Source: Dysgonomonas sp. UBA7710 (lineage in GTDB: Bacteria; Bacteroidota; Bacteroidia; Bacteroidales; Dysgonomonadaceae). From it: a DNA stretch of 64,000 nt. The translations under genes were made by a program, and so were the position numbers. The stretch is from contig NZ_DLFW01000002.1 of NCBI RefSeq assembly GCF_002482385.1, positions 217,365-281,364 on the forward strand, written 5' to 3'. Shown here piece by piece: positions 54,192 through 63,753 of this stretch. Position 1 is the first letter of the stretch; every line of letters starts with the position of its first letter. The notes beneath the pieces are model-generated. The model saw nothing but the letters and a program-made list of their open reading frames with translations, was not told where the DNA came from and did not search any database.

Positions 54192-54646
54192 AATTGTTCA
54201 TTTATAATGAATTAATTGCAAAGGAAATATATTATGGTTATATCCCATAATAATATCTGTCTCTTTTGTTTTTTTGTAAAAGTTTATCTATGTATATGGC
54301 TGATAGTTTTTAGTTGTTAGCTTTTAGCTCTTTGAAATATTGAAATGGCCCCCTCAATCCCCCAATGCGGACTTACAGAGAGGGTAAAAAGTAATAAGTA
54401 AAAAAGTGTAACCTTTGTTACCTTTTGCGCCTTAGCGTCTCTGCGTGAAATATTGTTGACTGCTAACTGTTAACTGATATATCTGTTGCCTTTGTTACCT
54501 TTTAACAGTTAGGGGTTACAAGATACTCTATTTTATTTCACGCAAAGACGCAAAGGCGCGAAGTTTTTACAAGCTATGGATTGTTAACTGTTAACTGAAA
54601 AGTGTGTGTAAATTAAATATATTGATGTAAATTTGCATCCGAACAT
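54192..54646. repeat. repeat-rich intergenic region upstream of ruvB
   Basis: About 455 bp. It holds a TTTATCTATGTATA motif (54282-54295), a degenerate CCCCCTCAATCCCCCAATGCGGACTT phrase (about 54348-54373) resembling the leuS-cassette ends, two versions of the GCGTCTTTGCGTG core, and GTTAACTG words. Positions 54493-54588 are the inverted partner of 34234-34329. Confidence 0.6.
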
Positions 54647-55669
54647 ATGGAAGAAACATTCGACATACACCGAGGAAATATAAACGACAGCGAAAAGGAG
54701 TTTGAAAATGCCTTGCGCCCACTTACCTTTAATAGTTTCAGTGGACAAAGCAAGGTAGTGGAGAATTTGCAGGTTTTTGTCACAGCAGCCAAAATGCGGG
54801 GAGAATCACTGGATCATACCCTCTTGCATGGTCCGCCCGGACTAGGTAAGACCACACTGTCGAATATCATAGCAAATGAGTTGGGAGTGGGGTTTAAAAT
54901 AACTTCGGGCCCTGTATTGGATAAACCCGGAGATTTAGCAGGACTACTGACTTCTCTTGAGCCAAACGACGTACTTTTTATAGACGAGATACACCGTTTA
55001 TCGCCTGTTGTGGAAGAATACCTCTATAGCGCGATGGAAGACTACCGTATCGATATTATGATAGATAAAGGTCCTAGCGCGCGCTCTATACAAATAGATC
55101 TGAATCCGTTTACACTTATTGGCGCCACTACGCGGAGCGGTTTGCTTACAAGTCCATTGCGCGCCCGTTTCGGTATCAATATGCATCTGGAGTATTACGA
55201 TATAGAGACACTGACGAATATTATCCTGCGTTCGGCTAATATACTTGATGTACCTACCTCTAAAGAAGCCGCGGTAGAGATAGCTTCCCGCAGCAGGGGC
55301 ACTCCCCGTATCGCGAACGCGTTGTTGCGCCGGGTACGTGATTTTGCGCAGGTAAAAGGTTCCGGCAAGATAGATAAAGCCATTGCGGCCTATTCGCTGG
55401 AAGCTCTTAATATAGACAAATACGGGTTGGATGAGATAGATAACAAGATTCTTCTGATCCTTATCGATAAATTTAAGGGAGGGCCTGTCGGTATCTCTAC
55501 TATTGCAACGGCTTTAGGTGAAGACGGTGGTACAATAGAAGAGGTCTATGAGCCGTTCCTTATCAAAGAAGGATTTATGAAACGTACACCCCGCGGGCGT
55601 GAAGTCACCGAATTAGCCTACAAGCATTTGGGACGGAAAAGGGAAAGCGAGCAGGGATTCTTATTTTAA
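54647..55669 (+). CDS. ruvB: Holliday junction branch migration helicase RuvB
   Basis: A 340-residue AAA+ motor. It has HGPPGLGKTTLSN (Walker A), FIDEIHRLSPVVEE (Walker B), GATTRSGLLTSPLRARFG (sensor 1 and arginine finger) and the winged-helix C-terminus (RTPRGREVTELAYKHLG). Full length. It lies within DNA rich in inverted repeats. Confidence 0.97.
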   Translation: MEETFDIHRGNINDSEKEFENALRPLTFNSFSGQSKVVENLQVFVTAAKMRGESLDHTLLHGPPGLGKTTLSNIIANELGVGFKITSGPVLDKPGDLAGLLTSLEPNDVLFIDEIHRLSPVVEEYLYSAMEDYRIDIMIDKGPSARSIQIDLNPFTLIGATTRSGLLTSPLRARFGINMHLEYYDIETLTNIILRSANILDVPTSKEAAVEIASRSRGTPRIANALLRRVRDFAQVKGSGKIDKAIAAYSLEALNIDKYGLDEIDNKILLILIDKFKGGPVGISTIATALGEDGGTIEEVYEPFLIKEGFMKRTPRGREVTELAYKHLGRKRESEQGFLF

Positions 55670-55671
55670 TT

Positions 55672-55740
55672 ATGAATTATGAGTTATAAGTTATAAGTGG
55701 TTCTTGCTGATAACTGATAACTGTTGACCGATAACTGATT
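55672..55740 (+). repeat. degenerate AACTGATAACTG / GTTATAAG repeats abutting a start codon
   Basis: About 70 bp between ruvB and the permease gene consist almost entirely of GAGTTATAAGTTATAAG and CTGATAACTGATAACTG words, ending next to the TTG start at 55741. Confidence 0.55.
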
Positions 55741-56988
55741 TTGAATTTAGAACTATTTATAGCAAAACGTATCCATTTTAATGGAGAAAAAGGAGAGAAG
55801 CGGGCTTCATCTCCTGCCATTAAAATCGCTGTTGCCGGAGTGGCAATAGGTTTGGCGGCTATGATACTGGCTCTATCTATCGTTGTGGGTTTCAAAAAAG
55901 AAGTGCGCAACAAAGTTGTTGGCTTTGGTTCCCATATACAAATCACCAACCTGGCAAATAACAGTACTTATGAAACGCAGCCCGTATGCGTCAGCCCTGA
56001 CCTGATAAGCCAGCTTGAAAGTACAGAAGGGGTTAAGCATGTGGAGGTCTTTGCCACAAAGCCGGGTATAATTAAAACTGATAGTGCCTTTCAGGGTGTG
56101 GTTTTGAAAGGAGTCGGTGCAGATTATAATTGGGATTTCTTTAAACAAAATATGATTGCCGGTACGGTAATCAATCCGGATGATACGGCCCATGCCAATC
56201 AGGCAATTCTGTCCAAGAATATTGCAAGCAGGTTAAATCTGAAGACCGGAGACAGTTTCCTTTGCTATTTCGTAGGGGAGAATGTCCGTTTCCGCAAGTT
56301 CTACATAACAGGTATATATAGTACAAACTTCGAAGACTACGATAAACTGTTTGTAGTAACGGATATTAATCTTATCAAAAGGCTGAATGACTGGGATGAT
56401 GATGAGGTTAGTGGCATCGAATTGCTTGTAAATGACTATGATAGGCTGGATGAAATCCAACAGCGTGTATTTGTAGATATGATGACCTATCGCGACCACA
56501 AAGACAATACTTTCCTTACCCGCTCTATCAAGGAATTGAATCCGATGATATTCAACTGGCTCGAACTGCTGGATATGAATGTCGTGGTTATCATTATACT
56601 TATGTTTGCTATATCAGTTTTTACCATGATATCGGGATTGCTTATTATAATCCTTGAGCGGACTAATATGATAGGTATGCTGAAAACCCTCGGTGCACGT
56701 AATCTAAGCATTCGCAAGACTTTTCTGTATGTTTCCTCATTCCTCATTCTGAAGGGCATGTTTTGGGGGAATGTTATTGCTATTGTAATATTGGTGATTC
56801 AGAAGAATTTCGGCCTGATAAAGCTGGATCCTGAGACATACTATGTCTCCGAAATGCCGGTAGATATCAATATCTTATATATCTTATTGATTAATACCGG
56901 TACATTGATCCTTTCCATCGTAGCCATGATAGGGCCATCTTATCTGATAGCTAAGATCTATCCGGCTAAATCATTAAGATTCGAATAG
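55741..56988 (+). CDS. LolC/LolE-like ABC transporter permease (FtsX domain)
   Basis: A 415-residue inner-membrane permease with a TTG start. It begins MNLELFIAKRIHFNGEKGEKR and has a first helix (about 30-52, VAGVAIGLAAMILALSIVVG), a large periplasmic MacB-like domain (about 55-270), then three helices with an FtsX-type core (GLLIIILERTNMIGMLKTLGARN). It probably extracts lipoproteins from the inner membrane. No ATPase gene is adjacent. No in-frame ATG occurs near, so TTG is the likely start. Confidence 0.85.
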   Translation: MNLELFIAKRIHFNGEKGEKRASSPAIKIAVAGVAIGLAAMILALSIVVGFKKEVRNKVVGFGSHIQITNLANNSTYETQPVCVSPDLISQLESTEGVKHVEVFATKPGIIKTDSAFQGVVLKGVGADYNWDFFKQNMIAGTVINPDDTAHANQAILSKNIASRLNLKTGDSFLCYFVGENVRFRKFYITGIYSTNFEDYDKLFVVTDINLIKRLNDWDDDEVSGIELLVNDYDRLDEIQQRVFVDMMTYRDHKDNTFLTRSIKELNPMIFNWLELLDMNVVVIIILMFAISVFTMISGLLIIILERTNMIGMLKTLGARNLSIRKTFLYVSSFLILKGMFWGNVIAIVILVIQKNFGLIKLDPETYYVSEMPVDINILYILLINTGTLILSIVAMIGPSYLIAKIYPAKSLRFE

Positions 56989-57026
56989 TAAATCCTTCAA
57001 AGGTATTGGAGAGTCGTCATATAAAA

Positions 57027-57055
57027 ATACCCCGCTCTCTCAGAGAACAGGGCAT
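57027..57055 (-). terminator. terminator after the nrdJ gene
   Basis: A 13-bp stem with 3-nt loop. All pairs form on the minus strand with three G-U wobbles, whereas on the plus strand these are A-C mismatches. A run of U's follows in the minus transcript. It therefore serves the ribonucleotide reductase gene. Confidence 0.65.
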
Positions 57056-57079
57056 TTTGTTATATCTCATATGAGTTGC

Positions 57080-59626
57080 TTATCCACATTTGGATGCACC
57101 ACAGTTTGTACATTTCATACAGCCTTCCTGATATACTAAAGTTTCCAGTCCGCACACAGGGCATTTCTGGCCTTTAGCTTCGGTTTCGCTAGGCAGGTAT
57201 TTCTTGAGGGCACGTTCAACTCCATTTTTCCATGTGTTGATTGTTTCGCTGTTCAGTTCCAGTCCTTGTACCAGTTTCACAACCTGATCGATAGGCATAC
57301 CATAGCGAAGTACACCGGAAATAAGTTTGGCATAGTTCCAAAACTCAGGGTTGAATTTGCCGTTCAATCCCTCGATTGTGGTTTTGTATCCTCTCTTATT
57401 CTTGAACTGAAAGTCATAAGAACGGCTTCCTTCATCATTTAATGTCTTGATAATGGTTCCGTGATTAATATTCTTAGGTAGCATCAGACCTTCATCATCA
57501 TCCGACAACCCGGTGAATATCTCGTATGGGCGTCCGTTGTGTAACCCGATGAACGCAATCCATTTTTCTTTATTGTTCTGGAATTTGATAACATCAGCAG
57601 CAAGTTCACGAGGGCGCTCCTGAAGGATTTCCGGACGTTCGTAGCAGTCTTCACAATTCTCTTCTGCTTGTTTTTTATTGTCAGCAGCAACCAATACTCC
57701 GGCGCGCGAACCGTCACGGTAAACGGTACAACCCTTACATCCACTTTTCCATGCTTCGATATATAAATCGTTTACAAGGTCTTCCGATACATCGGATGGA
57801 AGATTTATCGTTACACTAATGGAGTGATCGACCCATCTTTGAATACGGCCTTGCATTTTCACCTTTTGCAGCCAGTCAACATCGTTTGAGGTTGCTTTAT
57901 AATACGGCGATTCAGCTACCATAGTCTCCACCTCTTCATTCGTATATTTTTTAGATGTAGGATAGCCCTTGCTTTCCATCCATGTTACAAACTTATGATG
58001 GAATACGATGTATTCTTCCCATGAGTCGCCATTTTCGTCAACGAAGTCAACACGTACATCCTTATCATTCGGATTTACTTTACGACGACGTTTATATACC
58101 GGCATAAATACCGGCTCAATACCTGATGTAGACTGTGTCATCAAGCTGGTGGTTCCGGTTGGAGCAACTGTAAGGCAGGCTATATTACGGCGTCCGTGTT
58201 TCTCCATGTCTTTGATTAGCTGTGGATCAACTTCTGCCAAACGGTTGATAAACGGATTTTCTTTTTCACGTTTGAAATCAAATATCTCAAATGCTCCGCG
58301 CTCTTTAGCCAGTTCTACAGATGAACGATAGGCTGCAACAGCCAGAACACGGTGCACTTCTTCAGCAAAAGCAGTCGCTTCTTCTGTGCCATAGCGGAGT
58401 CCCATAGCAGCAATCATATCACCTTCGGCTGTGATACCTACTCCGGTACGACGTCCCTGAAGGGTTTTTGTGCGGATTTTCTCCCAAAGATGTCTTTCAG
58501 GCCATCTTACTTCGTCTGTTTCCGGATCGTCATCTATTTTCTGTAATATTTTGTCGATCTTTTCGGTTTCGAGGTCAATGATATCATCCATAATACGTTG
58601 AGCCAGTCCAACGTGTTTCGAAAATAGTTCGAAGTCGAAGTAGGCATTGTCTTTGAACGGGTTCACCACATATGAATATAGATTGATAGCTAAGAGGCGG
58701 CAACTGTCGTACGGACAAAGAGGTATTTCGCCGCAAGGATTAGTCGAAATAGTTTTGAATCCGAGGTCTGCATAACAGTCAGGGACAGACTCTTTAATAA
58801 TAGTATCCCAGAAAAGAACTCCCGGCTCGGCTGATTTCCATGCATTATGTACTATTTTTCTCCAAAGTTCCGTAGCCTGAATATCTTTTACTGTAGTCGG
58901 ATTCGATGAGTCGATAGGATATTGCTGTGTATATTTAGATCCGTCTACAACGGCCTGCATGAAAGCATCATCTATCCTTACCGAAACGTTTGCTCCTGTA
59001 ACCTTTCCTTCGGTCATTTTGGCATCTATAAACGATTCCGAATCGGGGTGCTTGATTGATACGCTCAACATAAGGGCACCACGGCGTCCATCCTGAGCAA
59101 CTTCACGGGTCGAGTTTGAATACCTTTCCATAAATGGCACTAGTCCGGTAGAGGTCAAAGCCGAGTTTTTTACAGGAGAACCTTTTGGGCGGATATGTGA
59201 CAAGTCATGGCCTACACCTCCACGGCGTTTCATCAGTTGCACCTGCTCTTCATCGATACGGATAATAGCTCCGTAAGAGTCCGAAGGGCCGTTCAAGCCT
59301 ATGACAAAGCAGTTTGATAAAGAAGCTATCTGAAAGTCATTCCCGATACCGGTCATAGGGCTGCCCTGAGGTACGATGTATTTGAAATGATCGAAGAGAT
59401 CATACAATTCTTTATTTGTCAAACCCTTTTCATATTTAGCCTCTATGCGTCCAATCTCATTCGCCAAGCGCCAGTGCATGTCTTCAGGCGATTGCTCATA
59501 GATATTACCTGCAGCATCTTTTAATGCATACTTATTTACCCATACTTTTGCAGCGAGTTCATCACCATTAAAATAATTTAATGCGGCGTTGTATGCCTCA
59601 TCAAAAGTATAAACCTTTTGTGCCAT
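57080..59626 (-). CDS. nrdJ: adenosylcobalamin-dependent ribonucleotide reductase (class II)
   Basis: 848 residues. Class II signatures are GIGNDFQIASLSNCFV, MKRRGGVGHDLSHIRP, the active-site STNPCGEIPLCPYDSC (catalytic Asn-Cys-Glu) and LTVAPTGTTSLM. The C-terminus carries CPVCGLETL and CMKCTNCGASKCG, the redox/zinc tail. It makes deoxyribonucleotides using vitamin B12 and works with or without oxygen. Monocistronic with its own terminator. Confidence 0.95.
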   Translation of the reverse strand: MAQKVYTFDEAYNAALNYFNGDELAAKVWVNKYALKDAAGNIYEQSPEDMHWRLANEIGRIEAKYEKGLTNKELYDLFDHFKYIVPQGSPMTGIGNDFQIASLSNCFVIGLNGPSDSYGAIIRIDEEQVQLMKRRGGVGHDLSHIRPKGSPVKNSALTSTGLVPFMERYSNSTREVAQDGRRGALMLSVSIKHPDSESFIDAKMTEGKVTGANVSVRIDDAFMQAVVDGSKYTQQYPIDSSNPTTVKDIQATELWRKIVHNAWKSAEPGVLFWDTIIKESVPDCYADLGFKTISTNPCGEIPLCPYDSCRLLAINLYSYVVNPFKDNAYFDFELFSKHVGLAQRIMDDIIDLETEKIDKILQKIDDDPETDEVRWPERHLWEKIRTKTLQGRRTGVGITAEGDMIAAMGLRYGTEEATAFAEEVHRVLAVAAYRSSVELAKERGAFEIFDFKREKENPFINRLAEVDPQLIKDMEKHGRRNIACLTVAPTGTTSLMTQSTSGIEPVFMPVYKRRRKVNPNDKDVRVDFVDENGDSWEEYIVFHHKFVTWMESKGYPTSKKYTNEEVETMVAESPYYKATSNDVDWLQKVKMQGRIQRWVDHSISVTINLPSDVSEDLVNDLYIEAWKSGCKGCTVYRDGSRAGVLVAADNKKQAEENCEDCYERPEILQERPRELAADVIKFQNNKEKWIAFIGLHNGRPYEIFTGLSDDDEGLMLPKNINHGTIIKTLNDEGSRSYDFQFKNKRGYKTTIEGLNGKFNPEFWNYAKLISGVLRYGMPIDQVVKLVQGLELNSETINTWKNGVERALKKYLPSETEAKGQKCPVCGLETLVYQEGCMKCTNCGASKCG

Positions 59627-59900
59627 TTGTCTTATATTTTTTAGATTATTTCAGTCCTTGTTTTATGACGAAAAGTCTGCGATATTTTTCACAGTACAAT
59701 ATTACTCAATTCAGAAAGATGAAACAAATTTTGTAACAATATTTTTTAAACAAAAATAAAAGTTTTCCAAAATTAAATTCAATATATTGATTATTAATGA
59801 TATAATATTTTTGTTTTGAGAAAAAGTTTTCCGTTTTAAAATTTGAACTATAAAATATATAACACGATATAAAAAGCAAAGTTCACAATATATAGATAAA
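59627..59900. other. very AT-rich intergenic region upstream of nrdJ
   Basis: About 270 bp holding the nrdJ promoter and leader and, at 59889-59900, one TATATAGATAAA motif next to a terminator. No cobalamin riboswitch core (GCCACTG box) was seen. Confidence 0.4.
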
Positions 59901-59938
59901 AAAAATCGGAAAAGTTACATTTAACCTTTCCGATTTTT
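59901..59938 (-). terminator. terminator after the zinc-ribbon gene
   Basis: A stem of about 17 bp around a 3-nt loop. The one mispair is a G-U wobble on the minus strand, and U-rich sequence follows, 32 bp after the stop of the zinc-ribbon gene. Confidence 0.65.
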
Positions 59939-59970
59939 TGTTTATATCAGTTATTTTTAATAGCCTGTAT

Positions 59971-60726
59971 TTATTCCGCAGCTCCAATTAGTTCAGGGTC
60001 AATCATAATACGTCCGCAATATTCGCATACGATGATTTTCTTACCTATCTTAATATCCATTTGTTTTTGAGGTGGTATTTTATTGAAACAACCTCCGCAA
60101 GCACCACGCTCGATACATACTACAGCCAGACCGTTGCGTGCACTTTTACGAATACGCTTGAATGCTTGCAACAGGCGAGGTTCAACTTCTGTCTCTATTT
60201 CCTTAACCTCTTCACGGAGTTGTTCTTCCTGTTGTTTAGTCTCGGATACGATATTGTCAAGTTCTTCTTTCTTCTGTCCCAGATCGGCAGAGCGCTCCTG
60301 TAGGAAAGTTTTGCTCTTTTCTACCTGCTCTGTCAGATTCTTGGAATCCTGAGTAAATTCACGAATGCGTTTTTCTGATAATTCGATTTCCAGTGTTTCA
60401 AATTCGATTTCTTTGCTCAGGTGGTCAAATTCGCGGTTATTACGCACATTGTCCAATTGCTCTTTGTATTTTTCAATCTTCAGTGTGCTGTCTTTTGCTT
60501 TTTGCTTTTGAAAAGAAACTGCGGTCTCTGCTTCTTTCAATTCAGTCTCGTATTTTTTGATACGGGTTTCCAGACCGATGATTTCATCTTCGAGGTCTGC
60601 TACTTCCAACGGAAGTTCACCGCGAAGGATCTTTATATTATCTATTTCGGATAATTTCTGTTGCAGGGCATAAAGCGTCTTTAGCTTTTCCTCTACAGTG
60701 ATCTCTTTTTCTTGCTTTTTAGCCAT
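59971..60726 (-). CDS. coiled-coil zinc-ribbon protein (COG1579 type)
   Basis: A 251-residue cytoplasmic protein. Residues about 10-190 form a long coiled coil with heptads rich in Lys, Glu and Leu. The C-terminal zinc ribbon has CIERGACGGCFNKIPP and VCEYCGRIMID. The family is widespread and poorly characterised, with suggested nucleic-acid or ribosome links. It follows the Nif3-like gene by 124 bp on the same strand, a pairing I recall from Bacteroidetes. Confidence 0.85.
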   Translation of the reverse strand: MAKKQEKEITVEEKLKTLYALQQKLSEIDNIKILRGELPLEVADLEDEIIGLETRIKKYETELKEAETAVSFQKQKAKDSTLKIEKYKEQLDNVRNNREFDHLSKEIEFETLEIELSEKRIREFTQDSKNLTEQVEKSKTFLQERSADLGQKKEELDNIVSETKQQEEQLREEVKEIETEVEPRLLQAFKRIRKSARNGLAVVCIERGACGGCFNKIPPQKQMDIKIGKKIIVCEYCGRIMIDPELIGAAE

Positions 60727-60850
60727 AGGTTTATATAATATATAAGTTATAATTGATGATGATTATCATAAAAAAATGCAGTAATCAAACAGCATCCGGC
60801 TATTCTCTTACTACATCATCCGTAAATAGCAGGAGTATATCACCGCTCAT

Positions 60851-61945
60851 TTACAAATAGTTCACAGGATTTACATCAAATCCTGACATATATACCGCAA
60901 AGGTAGGATATTTTTTTGAGATAATATCGAAAAATATATTCTTTGTGAAAATTTCGGATTCGTAGTGTCCTACTGTTGCCAGCAGAATCTTATCTTCCAC
61001 ATCATAATAATCGTTATACTTAGCCTCACCTGTAATAAATACATCGGCACTATACGATATCGCTTTCGGTATCAGGAACGATCCGCTTCCGCTACAGATG
61101 GCTATATCTCTTACAGGCTTCCCCCTTAAGGCGGAATGCTGTATTGTCTTCAGGTGGAATGTATCTTTCAACAGGTAAAGGAAATCTTCCTCTTCTGTCT
61201 CTTCGGGCAATGTGCCTACTATCCCGCTTCCTGCCTGCGACCATGTATTCTCTAATAAATAGAAATCATATGCAGGCTCTTCATACGGGTGCACTGCTAT
61301 CAGTGCGCGTTTTACTTCCGATTGCTTATATATGGGAAGGATTATTTCAATTCTTACTTCCGGCTCGGTATGCAGTTCTCCTATCTCTCCTGTGAAGGGA
61401 TTGGTGTTCTCTCCGGCTTTGAAAGTTCCTTCTCCTGATACATTATAACTGCATGAATCGTAATTCCCTATATTTCCTGCCCCTACATTAAATAAAGTAT
61501 TGCGTACCAGTTCGGCATGCGAATGAGGTACGAAAGTCACCAGTTTGAGTAACTTGCCTTTTTGTGGGTCGAGAATCCGCACGTGTTGCAGGTTAAGCAT
61601 TTCTGCCAGATAATGGTTGATCCCCTGTGCAGCATTGTCCAGATTGGTATGTGCCGCGTAGACTACGATATCGTGCTTGCAGGCTTTTATCATACAACGT
61701 TCTACATAATTTTTTCCTGTCAGCGATTTGAAACTGCGGAAGGCGAGGGGGTGGTGTGAGATAATAAGATTACAGCCTAGAGCGATGGCTTCATCCATTA
61801 CAGCTTCAGTTACATCAATGCATACTACGGCACCTTTGGCCTCCTGATTTACATCTCCGATTTGGATACCGCTGTTATCAAAGCTTTCTTGCAATGGTAT
61901 CGGGGCGAGTTGTTCTATGGTATGTAAGATTTCCTTTATTTTCAT
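60851..61945 (-). CDS. Nif3-like dinuclear metal centre hexameric protein
   Basis: A 364-residue member of the NIF3/YqfO/DUF34 family, with the central PII-like insertion that makes it longer than E. coli YbgI. Metal ligands are visible in IISHHPLAF, AAHTNLDNA and the C-terminal VGHYESE. FITGEAKYND is the usual domain-2 motif. It may act as a metal-dependent hydrolase or metal-handling protein; GTP cyclohydrolase I type 2 naming in databases is not well supported. Confidence 0.9.
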   Translation of the reverse strand: MKIKEILHTIEQLAPIPLQESFDNSGIQIGDVNQEAKGAVVCIDVTEAVMDEAIALGCNLIISHHPLAFRSFKSLTGKNYVERCMIKACKHDIVVYAAHTNLDNAAQGINHYLAEMLNLQHVRILDPQKGKLLKLVTFVPHSHAELVRNTLFNVGAGNIGNYDSCSYNVSGEGTFKAGENTNPFTGEIGELHTEPEVRIEIILPIYKQSEVKRALIAVHPYEEPAYDFYLLENTWSQAGSGIVGTLPEETEEEDFLYLLKDTFHLKTIQHSALRGKPVRDIAICSGSGSFLIPKAISYSADVFITGEAKYNDYYDVEDKILLATVGHYESEIFTKNIFFDIISKKYPTFAVYMSGFDVNPVNYL

Positions 61946-62000
61946 GATCTCCCGTATTTAGATTCTCAAAGTTATAGTTTTACAGGATATTATCAACAAA

Positions 62001-62025
62001 AAAGCAGTCTCTTATCGACTGCTTT
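62001..62025 (-). terminator. intrinsic terminator after dnaJ
   Basis: A 9-bp perfect stem (AAAGCAGTC and complement), 7-nt loop, then U's in the minus transcript, 12 bp after the dnaJ stop. Confidence 0.75.
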
Positions 62026-62036
62026 CAGATTTTTTA

Positions 62037-63182
62037 TCAATCGAACATCTTTCTGAAATGATTGAATATCTTCTCTTTTACTGATTTGCTAGGCTGAAAA
62101 TTTGGAGAGTTTTCGAGTCCGCTTAATGTCGATTTCTCACTATCACTAAGGTTTTCAGGGATATATATGCTTATGTTTATAAGCAGGTCTCCTGTGCCAT
62201 ACCTGTTGATGCTCGGTAATCCTTTATTTTTCAGGCGAAGCACTTTACCGGGCTGTGTTCCCGGCTCTATCGTCACTTTTACTTTTCCGTCTATTGTCGG
62301 TACTACTACATTACCTCCTAATGCGGCAGTAGACACGGATAGCAATAGGTTATAAACAACATCGTTGTCGTCTCGGAACAGTTCCGGATGTTGCTCTTCT
62401 TCTACAAGGATCAGTAAGTCACCGTTTATACCACCGTGACGTGCTGCGTTTCCTTTGCCACTCATCGAGAGTTGCATTCCTTCGGCAACTCCGGCAGGTA
62501 TATTGATGGAGATTACTTCTTCTTCGCGAACAATACCTTCTCCTGCGCAATGATTACACTTTTTGGTAATACTTTTACCCTCTCCGTTACAGGTAGGGCA
62601 AGTCGTTTGTGTTTGCATCTGTCCCAGAATGGTGTTCATTACACGGGTTACTACTCCCGAACCTTTACAGGTAGGGCAGGTTTCGTATGCTGTGCCACCA
62701 TCCGCACCTGTGCCTCTACAATGTGAGCAGGCAACGAATTTGTTTACCTTTATTTTTTTCTCAACCCCCTGGGCTATATCTTTTAATGTCAGTTTAACTT
62801 TTACGCGCAAATCCGAACCACGGTTTTGCCTTGGACCTCGTTGTCCTCCAAAGCCTCCAAAACCTCCACCAAAATGACCTCCGAAGATATCGCCGAACTG
62901 AGAGAAAATGTCGTCCATGGAGAATCCGCCCGAATGTCCGCCGAATCCGCCCGGAGCTTCATGCCCGTATCTGTCGTATTTGGCACGTTTTTGCTCGTCG
63001 CTTAGTATCTCATACGCTTCTGCCGCTTCCTTAAACTTTTCTTCAGCCTCGCTGTTGCCCGGATTTTTATCGGGATGGAACTGAATTGCTTTTTTGCGGT
63101 AAGCTTTTTTTATCTCTTCGAAAGTTGCGGTCTTGGTAACTTCCAGTACTTCGTAATAGTCTCTTTTTGTTGTGGTTGCCAT
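62037..63182 (-). CDS. dnaJ: chaperone DnaJ
   Basis: A protein of about 381 residues. The ATG at 63182 (MATTTKRDYYEVLEV) is chosen because an upstream start would overlap grpE. It has a J-domain with HPD (FHPDKNPGN), a Gly/Phe-rich linker (GGFGGHSGGF), four CxxCxGxG zinc modules (CSHCRGTG, CPTCKGSG, CPTCNGEG, CNHCAGEG) and C-terminal substrate domains. It delivers clients to DnaK and stimulates its ATPase. It starts 16 bp after grpE. Confidence 0.97.
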   Translation of the reverse strand: MATTTKRDYYEVLEVTKTATFEEIKKAYRKKAIQFHPDKNPGNSEAEEKFKEAAEAYEILSDEQKRAKYDRYGHEAPGGFGGHSGGFSMDDIFSQFGDIFGGHFGGGFGGFGGQRGPRQNRGSDLRVKVKLTLKDIAQGVEKKIKVNKFVACSHCRGTGADGGTAYETCPTCKGSGVVTRVMNTILGQMQTQTTCPTCNGEGKSITKKCNHCAGEGIVREEEVISINIPAGVAEGMQLSMSGKGNAARHGGINGDLLILVEEEQHPELFRDDNDVVYNLLLSVSTAALGGNVVVPTIDGKVKVTIEPGTQPGKVLRLKNKGLPSINRYGTGDLLINISIYIPENLSDSEKSTLSGLENSPNFQPSKSVKEKIFNHFRKMFD

Positions 63183-63198
63183 TGGAATGCCTTCTTTT

Positions 63199-63753
63199 TT
63201 ATTTTGCAACGATTACTTTCGGATAACGGATAACTTTATCATCCAGCGTGTATCCTCTCTGAACACTGTCTACAATCTTGTCCTTATCATCTTCCGACTG
63301 TGCAGGAACGGTTGTAATAGCTTCATGTTTGTCGGTATCGAAAGTGTGCCCGATTGTTTCTATTTCTTTTACACCGTGTCTTGTCAGGAAGGTGATAAAT
63401 TTACTGTAAATCAGATCTACTCCTTCTTTCACTGCTTCTATATCTTCTGTTTTGGATACATTTTCCAAAGCACGCTCAAAGTCATCCACAACGGATATTA
63501 TGTCAATTAATACGCGTTCACTGCCTGATTTCAATAATTCAGCCTTTTCCTTCAAGGTACGTTTACGGTAATTATCGAATTCTGCATTCAGGCGCAAATA
63601 TGAATCGTTCAATTCATTATATTTGGCCTCCCAGTCAGTCAGATTGTCACTTGTTTCTGCTTCTGCCGTTTCTTCAGGCTGATTATTTGTCATATTATCA
63701 GCCTCTGCAGACTGTCCGTTATCAAACTCCTTTTCGGTAAATTCCTCTTTCAT
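63199..63753 (-). CDS. grpE: nucleotide exchange factor GrpE
   Basis: 184 residues. An acidic, disordered N-terminus (about 1-40) is followed by the long dimerising helix (WEAKYNELNDSYLRLNAEFDNYRKRT) and the beta-wing domain (HEAITTVPAQ, VQRGYTLDDKVIRYPKVIVAK). It releases ADP from DnaK. It forms an operon with dnaJ; dnaK is not in the window. Confidence 0.96.
   Translation of the reverse strand: MKEEFTEKEFDNGQSAEADNMTNNQPEETAEAETSDNLTDWEAKYNELNDSYLRLNAEFDNYRKRTLKEKAELLKSGSERVLIDIISVVDDFERALENVSKTEDIEAVKEGVDLIYSKFITFLTRHGVKEIETIGHTFDTDKHEAITTVPAQSEDDKDKIVDSVQRGYTLDDKVIRYPKVIVAK

Noticed and set aside
59627..59900. Cobalamin riboswitch before the B12-dependent reductase
   Set aside because: No B12-box core was seen and the region is almost entirely A and T.
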